Shown: piece after piece, positions 1 through 11,256 of the stretch | Layout of the letters: each line of letters starts with the position of its first letter | Numbering within the stretch: the first letter of the stretch is position 1 | Source of the DNA: Siphonodentalium dalli | Taxonomy: Eukaryota; Mollusca; Scaphopoda; Gadilida; Siphonodentaliidae | NCBI GenBank assembly: GCA_032622095.1 | Contig: CP136065.1 | Coordinates: forward strand, 53,253,949-53,317,948 | DNA length: 64,000 bases | Reading direction: 5' to 3' | Translations under genes and position numbers: made by a program | Notes under the pieces: model-generated | What the model was told of the DNA's origin: nothing | The model's database searches: none | The model's input: the letters and a program-made list of their open reading frames with translations, nothing else

Positions 1-1080
1 ACACTATGCATATGTGAATCACTTGTCGACCATCATAGTTTTGTATCCATTTAACATATCTAACGATATATCGCTTTTCGCTCATAGTTTCCCTGACGCC
101 TATAGCACTTGATATCCATACTCTTTTGCATACTTTGTACTAATTTAAATCTCACCTTATTTAGAAAGCATGGACTAACAGAACTAAAATAATTAAAGTT
201 TACGTGTTACATGTACTTCAAACTTATATACGTTTAGTTTTCGGTCCTATTGGTATCGTCTTTCAGTTATCCCTTCCGTTATTACTGCATTAGAAATTTA
301 CCCTGAAAACTTGATTGTTAAAGTGGCATATAAAATTCAATTTTTACTTTAAGCCCATGACTGGTATGTTATAAACACCAGATAACTTGAAGCCTAATAC
401 GTATGATATGATAGTTATATTAGATTATTCTAGTTATTCATAATTTCCGTCAATGTATTTATTTTTATGGAAATGTTCCAGCAAAATAGACAGGTTGAAA
501 TGAAGTTTACAATTTGAATTGACAAGTTTTTTCCTTGTTTCAATAATCGTCTCCTCGGCGCATTCATTTATATGCTGATAACTTATTGTTCCTTGCGTTG
601 CCTCATTCTTCATATCCTTTCCAGTAAGTTAAGATGCAGGATATATAATACACACCCTGAATGAATATAGAGTGCAACATCAAACACATTTAGACAGATA
701 TATAGCGTTATCTCAACATACCAAGCATATTATTGAGGTTCAAATGATCCGTGTCTGATTTAATTTCAGATAACATTCCGTGATATGCACCTTTTCGTTT
801 GAATTGTTATCCTTATCAGAATTTATTCATGTGCAGTGTATAGAGATATACCACACGTGTATTGCCCACTTGTCTCTTATTCCATTTGTTCTCTTCAGCT
901 TTATAACGTGTTGTATAATATTACAATACATTCATTCAATTAATGTCCCACTCAAATTTGTGAGGTGAAACTGGCGAAATATTTTTGCGGGTGAATATCC
1001 ACATTGTTGAGTTTCTCCGTAACTTTAACTATTTGATTAATTGTTACCTATCAAACATTCTACTGTCTCTATGCAGCTTA
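1..1080. other. Non-genic AT-rich sequence
   Basis: No coding region, RNA gene or clear repeat was recognised. The only open frame of note (780-968, 62 codons) has no family features and is no longer than expected by chance. Confidence 0.5.
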
Positions 1081-1215
1081 TTAAAGCTTATTAATAGCTC
1101 TTCTAATCAAGTTTTATATAGCTTCCAGGGTATAAAATAATATATATGAACCGAGGACACCTGTCCGGAAAGGCTTCTGCCAATTAATATCAATTTTATT
1201 TGAATTGGGACAGTT
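1081..1215 (+). repeat. Solo end of a TTAA inverted-repeat element
   Basis: Begins with TTAAAGCTTATTAATAGCTC and contains GGTATAAAATAATA, then CCTGTCCGGAAAGGC and an ATATCAATTTTATTTGAAT stretch. The same order of blocks forms both long terminal repeats of the element at 45641-46660 (45641-45790 and the complement of 46535-46660). Only one end is seen here, so this is a truncated or solo copy. Confidence 0.6.
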
Positions 1216-1641
1216 TTATGGACTATTTTTAGAAAACATTCGGAGCGTACCACAGAGAACACTCTATCTTACTAGCACCATCAATCAAGAAAACTTGCAG
1301 ATCAGCTAATAGATTAACCGTGAATTACTATAGAGATAAACCACTTTATTTTGTCTTTATAGACAAAAATAATATAGCCCAACTTCAGTTTCATCTTTAT
1401 TTTATGCACAACATATATGTGTAGTCTTGAAATCAGGATTTAAAAGTTTATGTCATTGTTGTTGTTGTTGTTGTAATTGTGGCCAGAAAGAGATAGAATA
1501 TGTTTTTTTTAAATGCAACATATACATGGTTAAATAGTATGCTTTGCTTGATATACAACTTTGATAAACAAAAACTCTAGAGTATAATGACTTTTGATGG
1601 TTATTTCAGGGCAGAGGGCTCTCTCACGAGTGTTCACGAGC
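1216..1641. other. Non-genic sequence with a short (GTT)n run
   Basis: Contains a microsatellite of six GTT-type units at about 1456-1473. Nothing else is recognised before the minisatellite. Confidence 0.5.
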
Positions 1642-2321
1642 CTTTATTTTGCCATACACATTAGCCACCAAAGGCCCGCCATCATTGGCGATATGTCCAT
1701 GAGACTTGATTTGGCCATACACATTAGCCGCCAAATGCCCGCCATCATTGGCGATATGTCCATGAGACTTTATTTTGCCATACACATTAGCCGCCAAAGG
1801 CCCGCCATCATTGGCGATATGTCCATGAGACTTTATTTGGCCATACACATTAGCCGCCAAAGGCCCGCCATCATTGGCGATATGTCCAAGAGACTTTATT
1901 TGGCCATACACATTAGCCGCCAATGGCCCGCCATCATTGGCGATATGTCCATGAGACTTTATTTGGCCATACACATTTGCCGCCAAAGGCCCGCCATCAT
2001 TGGCGATATGTCCATGAGACTTTATTTGGCCATACACATTAGCCGCCAAAGGCCCGCCATCATTGGCGATATGTCCATGAGACTTTATTTTGCCATACAC
2101 ATTAGCCGCCAAAGGCCCGCCATCATTGGCGATATGTCCATGAGACTTTATTTGGCCATACACATTAGCCGCCAAAGGCCCGCCATCATTGGCGATATGT
2201 CCAAGAGACTTTATTTGGCCATACACATTAGCCGCCAATGGCCCGCCATCATTGGCGATATGTCCATGAGACTTTATTTGGCCATACACATTAGCCGCCA
2301 AAGGCCCGCCATCATTGGCGA
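1642..2321. repeat. 63-bp minisatellite, about 11 units
   Basis: About eleven head-to-tail copies of a 63-bp unit built around CCATACACATTAGCCGCC and CCGCCATCATTGGCGATATG. It is clearly more GC-rich than its surroundings. Because 63 is a multiple of three and the unit lacks stops, one frame stays open on each strand (1594-2361 plus, 1624-2328 minus), giving a 21-residue periodic protein either way. Most differences between units change the residue in both frames (for example TTTTGCC/TTTGGCC, ATGAGA/AAGAGA, AAAGGCC/AATGGCC), so I see no sign of coding selection and call it non-coding. Variant order shows a five-unit higher-order period (see findings). Confidence 0.9.
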
Positions 2322-2706
2322 TTTTCATAAAAAAAATATTTCCAATAGTGGATGGAACTAATTAACGTTGGTGTTTGCTGGAATAAAAACTGACGTGCCA
2401 ATTAAAATGTTAATCAGAGTTCATCAATTGCCTATGACAAATAATGAATCTACTTCAAGCGAAAAAGGTGACGAAAAATATGCCTACATTATTTGGTAGC
2501 TAAACACTATATGTCATAATTACACGAAATATGGGTATGTGGACCTTGTAGCCCAAGCTCTATCAGAGGGAACGGTCGTTTGTTGAACATATTATCAGAA
2601 CATGACATATGGGATAACTACTCGTTAGTGACGATTTAGTGTTGAAAGGGTTAAGCGGAGAATCTATCCGATGTGAATGAAACTAACTTTGGTACTTTTC
2701 TTGGCA
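2322..2706. other. Non-genic sequence
   Basis: Nothing recognisable. The stretch ends at the TTAA of the next element. Confidence 0.5.
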
Positions 2707-3162
2707 TTAACCCTTTACCCAACAGAACGGCCCTGTGCCAATGCATTCTCTTATATATGCGAGTCGACCATAGGTCGCCTCGCATATATAAGAGAATGCA
2801 TTGGCTTAACACATATTAAAAATGATAAAATTGTCAAAGAATGTAGAAAAATATTATAAAAAATGTTAAAAAATGTAAGAAAAAATTATAAAATTGTTAA
2901 AGAATGTAAGAAAAAATGGTAAAATAGATTTTTTTTTTAGGCCAATGCATTCTCTTATATATGCGAGGCGACCTATGGTCGACTCGTATATATAAGAGAA
3001 TGCATTGGCACAGGGCATAACTGTAACCATCACAATGTGGTCAATGAACCGGTTCCAATGATATCCATATTTGTATGGTGTTATTGAGACAGACCGAAGA
3101 TATTTTAGGCTGTTGAAGCTTTATTTGGGCGTTTTTGGCCGCTTTGTTGGGTAAAGGGTTAA
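2707..3162 (+). mobile_element. TTAA miniature element, twin-hairpin family, full copy
   Basis: A 456-bp element with inverted ends TTAACCCTTTACCCAAC and GTTGGGTAAAGGGTTAA. Inside are two 67-bp near-perfect hairpins (2738-2804 and 2942-3008), each with 32-bp arms, an ATA or TAT loop and one arm mismatch, separated by an A/T-rich spacer. The right half (about 3010-3145) is a unique-looking segment shared with the copies at 3768, 8668 and 53092. TTAA targets and CCCTTT ends are typical of piggyBac-type non-autonomous elements. No transposase is encoded. Confidence 0.9.
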
Positions 3163-3233
3163 AACAAATCTGTTCAATCAAAAGATAAATTTGTCCTGTC
3201 CGATTTGACACAATAAATCCACCGGTTGACGAA

Positions 3234-3622
3234 TCGACATATCCTCGCGCTTATACGACCTATAAGGTGAAACATGTATATAACGACCTATAAGGTGAAA
3301 CATGTATATAACGTGATTATTTGATTCTGAAATAAGCAGATAGCGAACTCATACCCGTCTTTTTTCGTTTTATGGCGCGGGCAACATTGAAAACACATGT
3401 CAAAGAGCGTTATCTGGAAAGGCGTGAGTTGTCTTACTTGTGCAATTGTCCGCACATAATCTGCTTAGAATCGCGTCAGTATGAGTCGATAATGTGACTA
3501 AAATTATATCATTTTCAGAACATTATAGACTCAAAATGAGGCGCTTCTAAGCAAATTATCTACCTAAAATAAGTTCTATACTAAGCAGATAATGTGCGGA
3601 TTTTTGAGAGAACAGGTTGCTG
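3234..3622 (+). mobile_element. Miniature element, CAACATATCC/GAACAGGC family
   Basis: Starts CGACATATCCTCGCG and ends GAGAACAGGTTG. Shares a landmark around TTTTATGGCGCGGGC and AACACATGT with copies at 32130, 38981 and 48166. The internal part holds repeated motifs near GCAGATAATGTGCGGA. A 28-bp piece is tandemly doubled at about 3257-3312. The flanks GTTGACGAAT and GTTGCTGAAT resemble a decayed target duplication. Confidence 0.75.
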
Positions 3623-3767
3623 AATGATATTGTGGATTTTCGCGAAGATTTTGCCATGCTTACACATAATGATGATTGCAAGTATTTTTAATTTTTGTAT
3701 TTGTCCGGTAAGCTGAAAACAACTTATGAAATTTTGATCAGATTGGCGTCAAATCGGACAGTGGATC

Positions 3768-4037
3768 TCAACCCTTTACCCAACAGAACGGCCCTGTGCC
3801 AATGCATTTTTTTAGGCCAATGCATTCTCTTATATATGCGAGGCGACCTATGGTCGACTCGCATATATAAGAGAATGCATTGGCACAGGGTATAACTGTA
3901 ACTATCACAATGTGGTCAAGGAGCCGGTTCCAATGATATCCATATTTGTATGGTTCTATTGAGACAGACCGAAGATATTTTAGGCTGTTGAAGCTTTATT
4001 TGGCCGGTTTTGGCCGGTTTGTTGAGTAAAGGGTTAA
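3768..4037 (+). mobile_element. TTAA twin-hairpin family, one-hairpin deletion copy
   Basis: Same ends as the element at 2707 (left target mutated to TCAA). The left hairpin and the spacer are gone: the first ten or so bases of hairpin 1 run straight into TTTTTTTAGG and hairpin 2. The right segment up to GAGTAAAGGGTTAA is retained. Its right TTAA (4034-4037) is also the left TTAA of the next element. Confidence 0.88.
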
Positions 4038-4376
4038 ACGGACATTGCTCATTCGAACCTCCAAATTTTGTGTACGCATTTTTGAGGGACGGATATGATA
4101 TTTCGATAAATACATGCAAGAAACATTGATGGACCGGCTCTACAGGCTCTGAAAAACACGGAACGCTCTTTTCTAATCCATGTCGTGCAAATGGCGATTG
4201 TTTGTTTGGGACCCAAGCACCGTGTTCGTAGTTATATTTCTCATTACTTCAATGTGTCTTTTGGTGTTCGTAGAAAGGTAGTTCAGATATGTATCGACCT
4301 ATTTCGATACCGGGAAGAATTCAAAAGCGAAAAATATTATGTGTATTTTGGAGCGCAAGCCGCCACGTGGCTTTAA
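4034..4376 (+). mobile_element. TTAA element, GTGGCTTTAA family
   Basis: Runs from TTAAACGGACAT to CGCCACGTGGCTTTAA. The copy at 61364-61832 is collinear with it, sharing blocks around GAACGCTCTTTTCT, TTGTTTGTTTGGGAC, CGATACCG and AATTCAAAAGCGAA, so the boundaries are supported by two copies. This copy lacks about 125 bp present in the middle of the other. The small open frame 4185-4376 lies inside the repeat and is partly conserved with one in the other copy. I regard that as repeat homology, not proof of coding. Confidence 0.75.
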
Positions 4377-5089
4377 TACGAAAATTCACTAATGACCAAT
4401 AATGTCGAAAATAAATGAAAACTAAACGAAAAAAAAATGGACGATTAAATTTTTATTGAAATTCTATACATGACCGAGAATATATATGCCAAACTTCCAA
4501 TCTCGTTCAAGCGAAGATTTCCCAATATTAATTGTCGATACCGATATGTATGATTATAGCATATACGGAACACCACGGGAGTCACCGTTATCAATCTAGA
4601 CACTGCATCGAAATCCACACCGGGACGCTAGTAGGTTAACGTACGAGGCGATCAACTTTCGAAATAATGACTGGTTCCACGAGATAACCTCAAACTTTGG
4701 TTCGATTGCATTGTACTATATCCCCATGATGGCGCTTCTGTCTAATATCTAGCAAATTGATCTGGTATATGTTATGAATGTGCTCCGCATTTCCGATATT
4801 GCGAAAGAACACATTTGCGTGGGTGATAGATTGGACCAATTCTAGCACTTGCATCTCCGGGGGGACTTAGTGAAATTCAATCTGGAAACGCTTCCTGCAC
4901 TTCTGCTATCAAATCATTATATCTAAGTCATTTAACTTAGCTTGGAAAGTCACATTAGACATCCGTACACTAGGTAAAAACAAGCAACGGTTGTAGGATA
5001 CACATAAGGATTTCCAAACATCACGCATGCTGTGCAGTCTGGATAAAATATAGGCGCGGCGGCTCAAATCTAAAAACAGTTGTATTGTA
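4377..5089. other. Non-genic sequence
   Basis: No gene or repeat recognised. The 4909-5184 minus frame runs into the following foldback element and is a shadow. Confidence 0.5.
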
Positions 5090-5308
5090 TACAGTAATGC
5101 CCTAAATACTCGATTCCTTAACCACAGCAGAATTATGGGTAACTTTTCAGGATTTATTCGGAAATATGACTTGATGCCATTCATCGGAAAGCTCTCAGTT
5201 AGAGCTTTCCTATGAATGGCGACAAGCCATATTTCCGACTAAATCCTGAAAAGTTACCCATAATTCTGCTGTGGTTATAAGGATTCGATTATTTAGGACA
5301 TTACTGTA
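5090..5308. mobile_element. TA-flanked foldback miniature element (CAGTAATG family), full copy
   Basis: Inverted ends TACAGTAATGCCCTAAAT and ATTTAGGACATTACTGTA. Almost the entire element is a hairpin: 5117-5190 is repeated in inverted form at about 5204-5278, including AACCACAGCAGAATTATGGG. Flanking TA is consistent with Tc1/mariner-type targeting. Copies lie at 12830 and 13359, and a solo end is at 22778. Confidence 0.88.
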
Positions 5309-5440
5309 GCTTATTCTCGATGTAATCGCCACGTTTCTTTGGAAATGATTGACGATGACACATCATGTTTGGTAAACAATTTGTTAAAAGTTCCTGGTCC
5401 TATTATATTCTCACCAGGTAAAATAAAGAAATAACAAGAG

Positions 5441-5790
5441 CATCGCTAGGGCGTAACAAAATACGCCCATGGTAATTCATCAAAGGTCCATAACTCTGGT
5501 GAAAATTGGCGGGCGGCAATTGACTTGCATCTTGGGCTAGTAAACTCACATACCAAATTTCATTCCATTAAGTTCAGACTTACTAAAGTGATCATCCGGG
5601 AAAGAAAATATGAGTGCATAATCCAACAAAAAGTGCCGTAACTCTCTTAAAAATTGGCGGGCGGAACCATAATTTGACCTGTATTTTGTGCTAGTAAACC
5701 CACATACCTAATGCCATTCCATTCAGTTCAGACTGACTAAAGTTATCATCCGTAAAAGGAAAAAGCGAACGGATGGACAGACGGATGGAC
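5441..5790. repeat. Two degenerate copies of a roughly 190-bp repeat
   Basis: Two imperfect units each contain CATAACTCT or CGTAACTCT, AAAATTGGCGGGCGG, GTAAAC(C/T)CACATACC, CATTCCATT(A/C)AGTTCAGACT and a CATCCG(T/G) end. This arrangement resembles 3' parts of dispersed invertebrate retroelements, but I cannot assign a family. Confidence 0.6.
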
Positions 5791-5974
5791 CAATAACATA
5801 ATGCATTGAATAACATAATCACTGCATTACATTCAATTACAGGATTGCAGTTGGGAAACGTGAACATAGAAGCAAATAAGCCGCTTGGTGACTGACATTC
5901 TGACAATATATACATGTATTAGTATTAGTGGGTCCTAGATTGCTCCTCAACCACCGCAAATAAACCTTAATTAA

Positions 5975-6352
5975 AGATACAAACGATGCAAACCAACGAT
6001 TACCCCAAGTTGAGAAAATTCAACAAACTGTGTGCTGCTGCAACATATCCTTGAATAAATAGGTTCATATTGGACTTATTTTATTCTGATATAAGTCAGT
6101 ATTGTACTTAAACCCGTTATTCCGTTTTATGGCGCGTTCTAACGTAAAACACATTATAAAGAAGGTACATCTGTACAAGTCGATATAGGTTCATATAGAG
6201 CGTAAAATAATACAAAATAAGGCCGACGTGGGCTTATTTGTGCTTTTGAAATAATTTCAATATGAGTTTATTATTACGAGAACAGGCTGACAAAAGATAC
6301 AAACTAGTGATAGCCCCTCGTTGAGGAAATCCCACAAACTGGGTGATGCATA
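5975..6352 (+). mobile_element. CAACATATCC family, B subtype, with repeated flanks
   Basis: The core runs from CAACATATCCTTGAATAAAT (about 6039) to ACGAGAACAGGCTG (about 6289), with the landmark TTCCGTTTTATGGCGCG. The roughly 60 bp on each side (5975-6038 and 6290-6352) resemble one another: GATACAAAC, then GTTGAG, then ACAAACTG and GTG. They are a direct duplication or part of a larger element. Related copies: 20262-20460 and 39563-39844. Confidence 0.65.
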
Positions 6353-6903
6353 GACTAATATTCAGTTGTATATAATTATGCCTATATTTTAAACGGCATC
6401 CGAGCGTTTAAAGTTCCAATATTTGAAAATACAAATTCGTATTGTTTCTGGTTGGTTGTGTTTTATGGTTTATACCCGGATTTATTCACATTTCTTATGC
6501 AGAAGATATTGAGCCTTGCCCAGATGAGACTTGCGGGCAAATTTAGTACTGCGACGGAATTTTCCAATAAAACGCTCCTAGCAAGTGGGTCCGATTAGGA
6601 GGAACTCTACGATACATTCCTGGCTGGAAGAAACTATTCCGATTTTACGGTTAATACATTATATGGACGATGGAGGGCTACTAAGCATCATTGATTGAAT
6701 AAAATGAGATGAGATGGCCATTTGACCCACCGTATCGTATGTATGAGGGCGCAAGTTAATCGGAAAAAGACATTTCAATCTTAGAATAATGACAATGAAT
6801 CGGTTTGGCGTCCTCAGAGGCACCTATTTCATGGCATGGTCGATATTTATTGTGATGTATCCCATTTAGTTTTTGGGACAGCATGGGACTATGAGAATTC
6901 AGT
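6353..6903. other. Non-genic sequence
   Basis: Nothing recognised ahead of the tandem array. Confidence 0.5.
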
Positions 6904-9080
6904 AACAGACATATGGTTATTTCCCCAGAGATGGGGTATCGCGTCTATAGGGTTTTGATGAGCAGACCACTCTCAGTCAGTGACAAGCACTTGAAAATAG
7001 TTCTACGTTTGCCTGTAAAGTGGCCTGCAATCTTAAGACCTAAAATTAAACCTCCCCTTTAATAAGTCTTCATTGTCGAGTAGTTCGTTCAGGAAATGGT
7101 CAGAATGCGAACTATACTATTAGTCTTGGCACCACAGAAGGCGATGTGTCTCCCTCACCGAAGTTATGGGACCACAATTTTCTTGAGGTTGAACTATTCC
7201 CATTTGAGAATCCGGATGTTGCCGACCCCTATAACAGTACCCAAAATAAAATGATTTTGACTTTTCCAACAGTATACCCACCGGACAATTTTGTATTTTT
7301 AGATGACACCACACCATATCAATGTAGAAACATAATGTTAGCACAAAAAGGGCAAACCTGGTATTCTTCCGTTTGGCAGAAAGTCACTCTATCATACCAA
7401 CATTCATTTGTCTCTAGATTCGATATATTCATGACGCCACGATGACAAGCATTGAGACGTATCGTTCAGACATATGGTTATTTCCCCAGAGATGGGGTGT
7501 CGCGTCTGTATGGTTTTGATGAGCAGACCACTCTCAGTCAGTGACAAGCACTTGGAAATAGTTATATGTCTGTCTGTAAAGTGACCAGCAATCTTAAGAC
7601 CTAAAATTAAACCTCCCCTTTAATAAGTCTTCATTGTCGAGTAGTTCGTTCAGGAAATGGTCAGAAGGCGAACTATACTATTAGTCTTGGCACCACATGA
7701 GACGATGTGTCCCCCTCACCGAAGTTATGGGACCACAATTTTCTTGAGGTTGAACTATTCCCATTTGAGAATCCGGATGTTGCCGACCCCTAACAGTACG
7801 CAAAATAAAATTATTTTGACTTTTCCAACAGTACCCACCGGACAATTTTGTATTTTTAGATGACACCACACCATTTCAATGTAGAAACATAATGTTAGCA
7901 CAAAAAAGGCAAACCTGGTATTCTTCCGTTTGGCAGAAATTCACTCTATCATACCAACATTCAGTTGTCTCTCGATTCGATATATTCATGACGCCACGAT
8001 GACAAGCATTGAGACGTATCGTTCAGACATATGGTTATTTCCCCGGAGATGGGGTATCGCGTCTGTATGGTTTTGATGAGCAGTCCACTCTCAACCAGTG
8101 ACAAGCACTTGGAAATAGTTATATGTCTGTCTGTAAAGTGACCAGCAATCTTTAGACCTAAAATTAAATCTCCCCTTTAATAAGTCTTCATTGTCGAGTA
8201 GTTCGTTCAGGGAAATGGTCAGACGACAAGTTCGGTGAACTATACTATTAGTCTTGTCCCCACACGAGGCGATGAGTCCCCCTCACCGAAGTTATGGGAC
8301 CACAATTTTTTTGAGACTGAACGATTCCCATTTGAGAATCCGGATGTTGCCGACCCCTAACAGGACCCAAATATAATTATTTTAACTTTTTCAATGGTAC
8401 CCACCGACAAGTTTGCTTTCTGAGATAACACCACACCATTTCAATGAAGGCAAACCTGGTGTTCCGTGTGGCCAATGTTCACTCTATCATACCAACATTT
8501 ATCTCTAGATTCGATAAATTCATGATGCCATTATGGCAAGCATTGAGACGTATCATTCAGACATATGGTTATTTCCCCATAGATGGGTTATCGCGTCTGT
8601 GTGGGTTTTATGAACAGACCACTCCCAATAAGTGACAAGCACTTGGAAATAGTAGAATGTTTACGTGTTAACCCTTTACCCAACAAACCGGCCAAAACCG
8701 GCCAAATAAAGCTTCAACAGCCTAAAATATCTTCGGTCTGTCTCAATAGAACCATACAAATATGGATATCATTGGAACCGGCTCCTTGACCACATTGTGA
8801 TAGTTACAGTTATTTTTTCTTAAATTCTTTAACAATTTTATAATTTTTAATGTGTTAAGCCAATGCATTCTCTTATATATGCGAGGCGACCTATGGTCGA
8901 CTCGCATATATAAGAGAATGCATTGGCACAGGGCCCTTCTGTTGGGTAAAGGGTTAAGTGACCTGCAATCTTTAGACCTATAATCAAACCTCCCCATTAA
9001 TAAATCTTCATTGTCGAGTAGTGCCACAAGGAATTAGTAAGAATTAGTCAAACAACAAGCTCGGCGAACTATACTATAGA
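6904..9080. repeat. Tandem array of about 555-bp units
   Basis: The landmark CAGACATATGGTTATTTCCC recurs at about 6907, 7467, 8024 and 8558, giving unit lengths of 560, 557 and 534 bp. A fourth, partial unit is split by the TTAA element at 8668-8957 and resumes with GTGACCTGCAATCTTTAGAC. Units 1 and 2 are the most alike; unit 3 has several small deletions. Open frames (for example 7146-7445) are not preserved between units, so this is not a repeated gene as far as I can see. Confidence 0.88.
8668..8957 (-). mobile_element. TTAA twin-hairpin family, insertion inside the 555-bp unit
   Basis: TTAACCCTTTACCCAAC (8668) to GTTGGGTAAAGGGTTAA (8957), inverted relative to the copy at 2707. It has one hairpin only (about 8861-8927). 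The hairpin next to the GATAGTTACAGTTAT block is missing. The interrupted tandem unit reads GTTTACGTG-TTAA-GTGACCTGC on either side, so the insertion created a TTAA duplication. Confidence 0.92.
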
Positions 9081-9966
9081 CAGACAGCCGAACCTATATC
9101 ACCCGAATATATACCGCACATGATATCCTGCGCTTTCATTATCCGTCCGTCTATCTGTCTGTCTGTCGTCACTGCCGATGTCCCCGATCATCCCCCCAAA
9201 CAAATAGTAGATCATTCCAGTTGATACATTATACCTGAATGGGATAATCCATTCAACAAAAAGAAAGTGTTAAACTTAGTAATGTATCATTGTTATCACC
9301 CGTCACGTTCATGTTAGTTGAAAAATTAAAACAGAGTAGTTTGGATTTAATGGAATCAGGATCAGGTGCGCCATGTGTTTGCATCTTGTATAAAACTTTC
9401 CACCCTGAGCTCTATGAAATAACATAATAGGAAGTGGAGTGCTTTCGCCTGTATTGGTATCGAATATCCGTCAACATGGACTGCGTTTACAAGAATTGAA
9501 GAGCCAGTCCCATTCCCTTGAGTATACTTTGCCATATGGTGTCAACGGACTCTTATCGACTCTGTAGGTCGAAATATGTTGCCTATATCGTGGCATTCCT
9601 GTGCCCATGTGACGCAAACTATTATATACAGACTAAGGCAGACTTATAATACAATATCTATTCCCGGAAACAATTCCAACAAAAACAACAATACCAACAA
9701 TAACAATGTCACCACCATAAACAAAACCAATGTCTATGAGACTCGTTTTGAAGACACAAGTAGATTTCCTGTCCAATCACGTGGAAGAAAATAGCAAGAC
9801 AAATTAATTCCTTGCGATGGACGCTCTGCTGACTTGCATCCTCTTATTTTATACGTCCAAATAAATGCAGAACGCTCAGGGGAGAGATGACTCATTTTTA
9901 ATATCCATTAGCAACAGTTTGGTCAATCACTGTATCCCACATGTCTCCAGACATCAAGCTATATGG
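9081..9966. other. Non-genic sequence with a repeat fragment
   Basis: About 9150-9260 is a partial copy of the CCCTTTCTATACTAAA family (CTGTCTGTCGTC, then GATCATTCCA and GGGATAATCCATT). AAC-rich low complexity lies at 9670-9730. No gene seen. Confidence 0.5.
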
Positions 9967-10382
9967 TGCTGGGCATTTGCAGTCTTAGGTCCACATAGGG
10001 TGAGTTTAGTAATGCTACCACGCACAGCGGGCTACCATCACAAAATGCATCCTCTGGGGACCTCATTCTGCATGGCCTTATCTGCTACGGGAGACCTAGG
10101 AACATTTTTAAGTTCCCAGATGATGTGTAACCAGTTATTATGCATTGTGTCTTCTGACAATTTGAGGATATAGAGAAACTAAACTAAAAAGAAACTTTCT
10201 AAAGAAGTTTCTAAACAGGCTAAAAGATTATTAATTTGTTAACAAAGATACTTCCCAGAGAAGATGAGGACTAAGCATGAATGAGTTCCCCATAAGGGGA
10301 ATTTAGTTATGCTAGCCCGCTGTGTGGGGTAGCGCCACTAAATTCACCAACTGGGAACCTAATTCTGCAAATGTCCGGCACA
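9967..10382. mobile_element. Double-hairpin GGGGACC element, copy 1
   Basis: Roughly 416 bp with related ends (GGGCATTTGCAG and CTGCAAATGTCC). Each end is itself a hairpin built from a GGTCC…GTGAATTTAGTRATGC arm, a CGCATAGCGGGC-type loop and a GCATCACTAAATTCACC…GGGACC arm. The middle contains AAACTAAACTAAAAAGAAA and GAGAAGATG blocks shared with 26531-26950 and, inverted, with 56218-56440. Confidence 0.7.
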
Positions 10383-11256
10383 TTATTTTTAGGCATGTGT
10401 ATCTCAACATAAATTTAGAGGCAAGCAGATCGCGTTTGCAAGAGATGCATTTCAACAGCTTATACTAAGTGCCCGCCATGTCTGACAACCCAATTTACTC
10501 CTTGATCAATATCATAGAACTAAGTTGGAAACATTCGGTCAGAATATTTTCAGTAGCAGTTGGTGCATAGACCAGAGAATGGTATTGCGATGGGATCGCG
10601 GATTCTACATTAAATTACAAGCCTCGTACAGTGTGGTGACCGTGTCACCTGTTCTTTCTACCAAAGACATGCGCATATAGATATATGCATGCGATATTAT
10701 ACATGAACAATAAGGACTCAACAAATATTGGTATGAGTCAAATGCAGGGAATCGATTCCCAGATCACTGCATAGTAATTTAGGCATGTTCGCCGATATCA
10801 TGGTTTATGGATAACTAGGACTACGTATACAAGTTTTTTTTAATATGCGGGGATCTATATTTGAGTAAAATGATTGCCCATATTGATATAGAGTTGGCAT
10901 TCGAGAGTCATTACGCCACCTGTGGTGTATCTAGCTGCTGAGATTTTGATATTGCGTGGTGGACAGGGCGAATGAATTCTTGTGGGGCTTTTATTTATAG
11001 AGTTGGAAATTCCGTTTATTTAAAAGTCGGAACTACGCGACCAGTAGGCCAAGTCCAGTAAAACGGTTCGTTATAGGTGCTGGTTGTTATTGTTATTTTA
11101 ACGGAATTCTGAGTTGGTCATTCGCGAAACCAATATATTTTATATTCTATAATTAAAACCGTGGGTATATAATATATGATCCTCTTTATGGATATTGTAG
11201 GAAGGTAAATTTAGCTAAAGCGGTGGGATATCTTGCAAGACAACACATTTCGGTTT
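10383..11256. other. Non-genic sequence
   Basis: No gene. About 11095-11155 (AACGGAATTCTGAGTTGGTC, then ACCAATATATTTTATATT) recurs directly at 12335-12395, so a roughly 60-bp direct repeat brackets the nested palindrome. Confidence 0.5.

Noticed and set aside
1642-2321. CRISPR array
   Set aside because: Units are contiguous with no unique spacers, and the sequence is eukaryotic.
1594-2361. 255-codon plus-strand frame and 234-codon minus-strand frame as repeat-protein genes
   Set aside because: Both frames exist only because the 63-bp unit is a multiple of three without stops. Differences between units are mostly amino-acid changing in both frames, and no signal or start context stands out.
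3234-3622. Helitron
   Set aside because: No TC start, no CTRR end and no terminal hairpin. The 9-bp flanking repeats at related copies argue against it.
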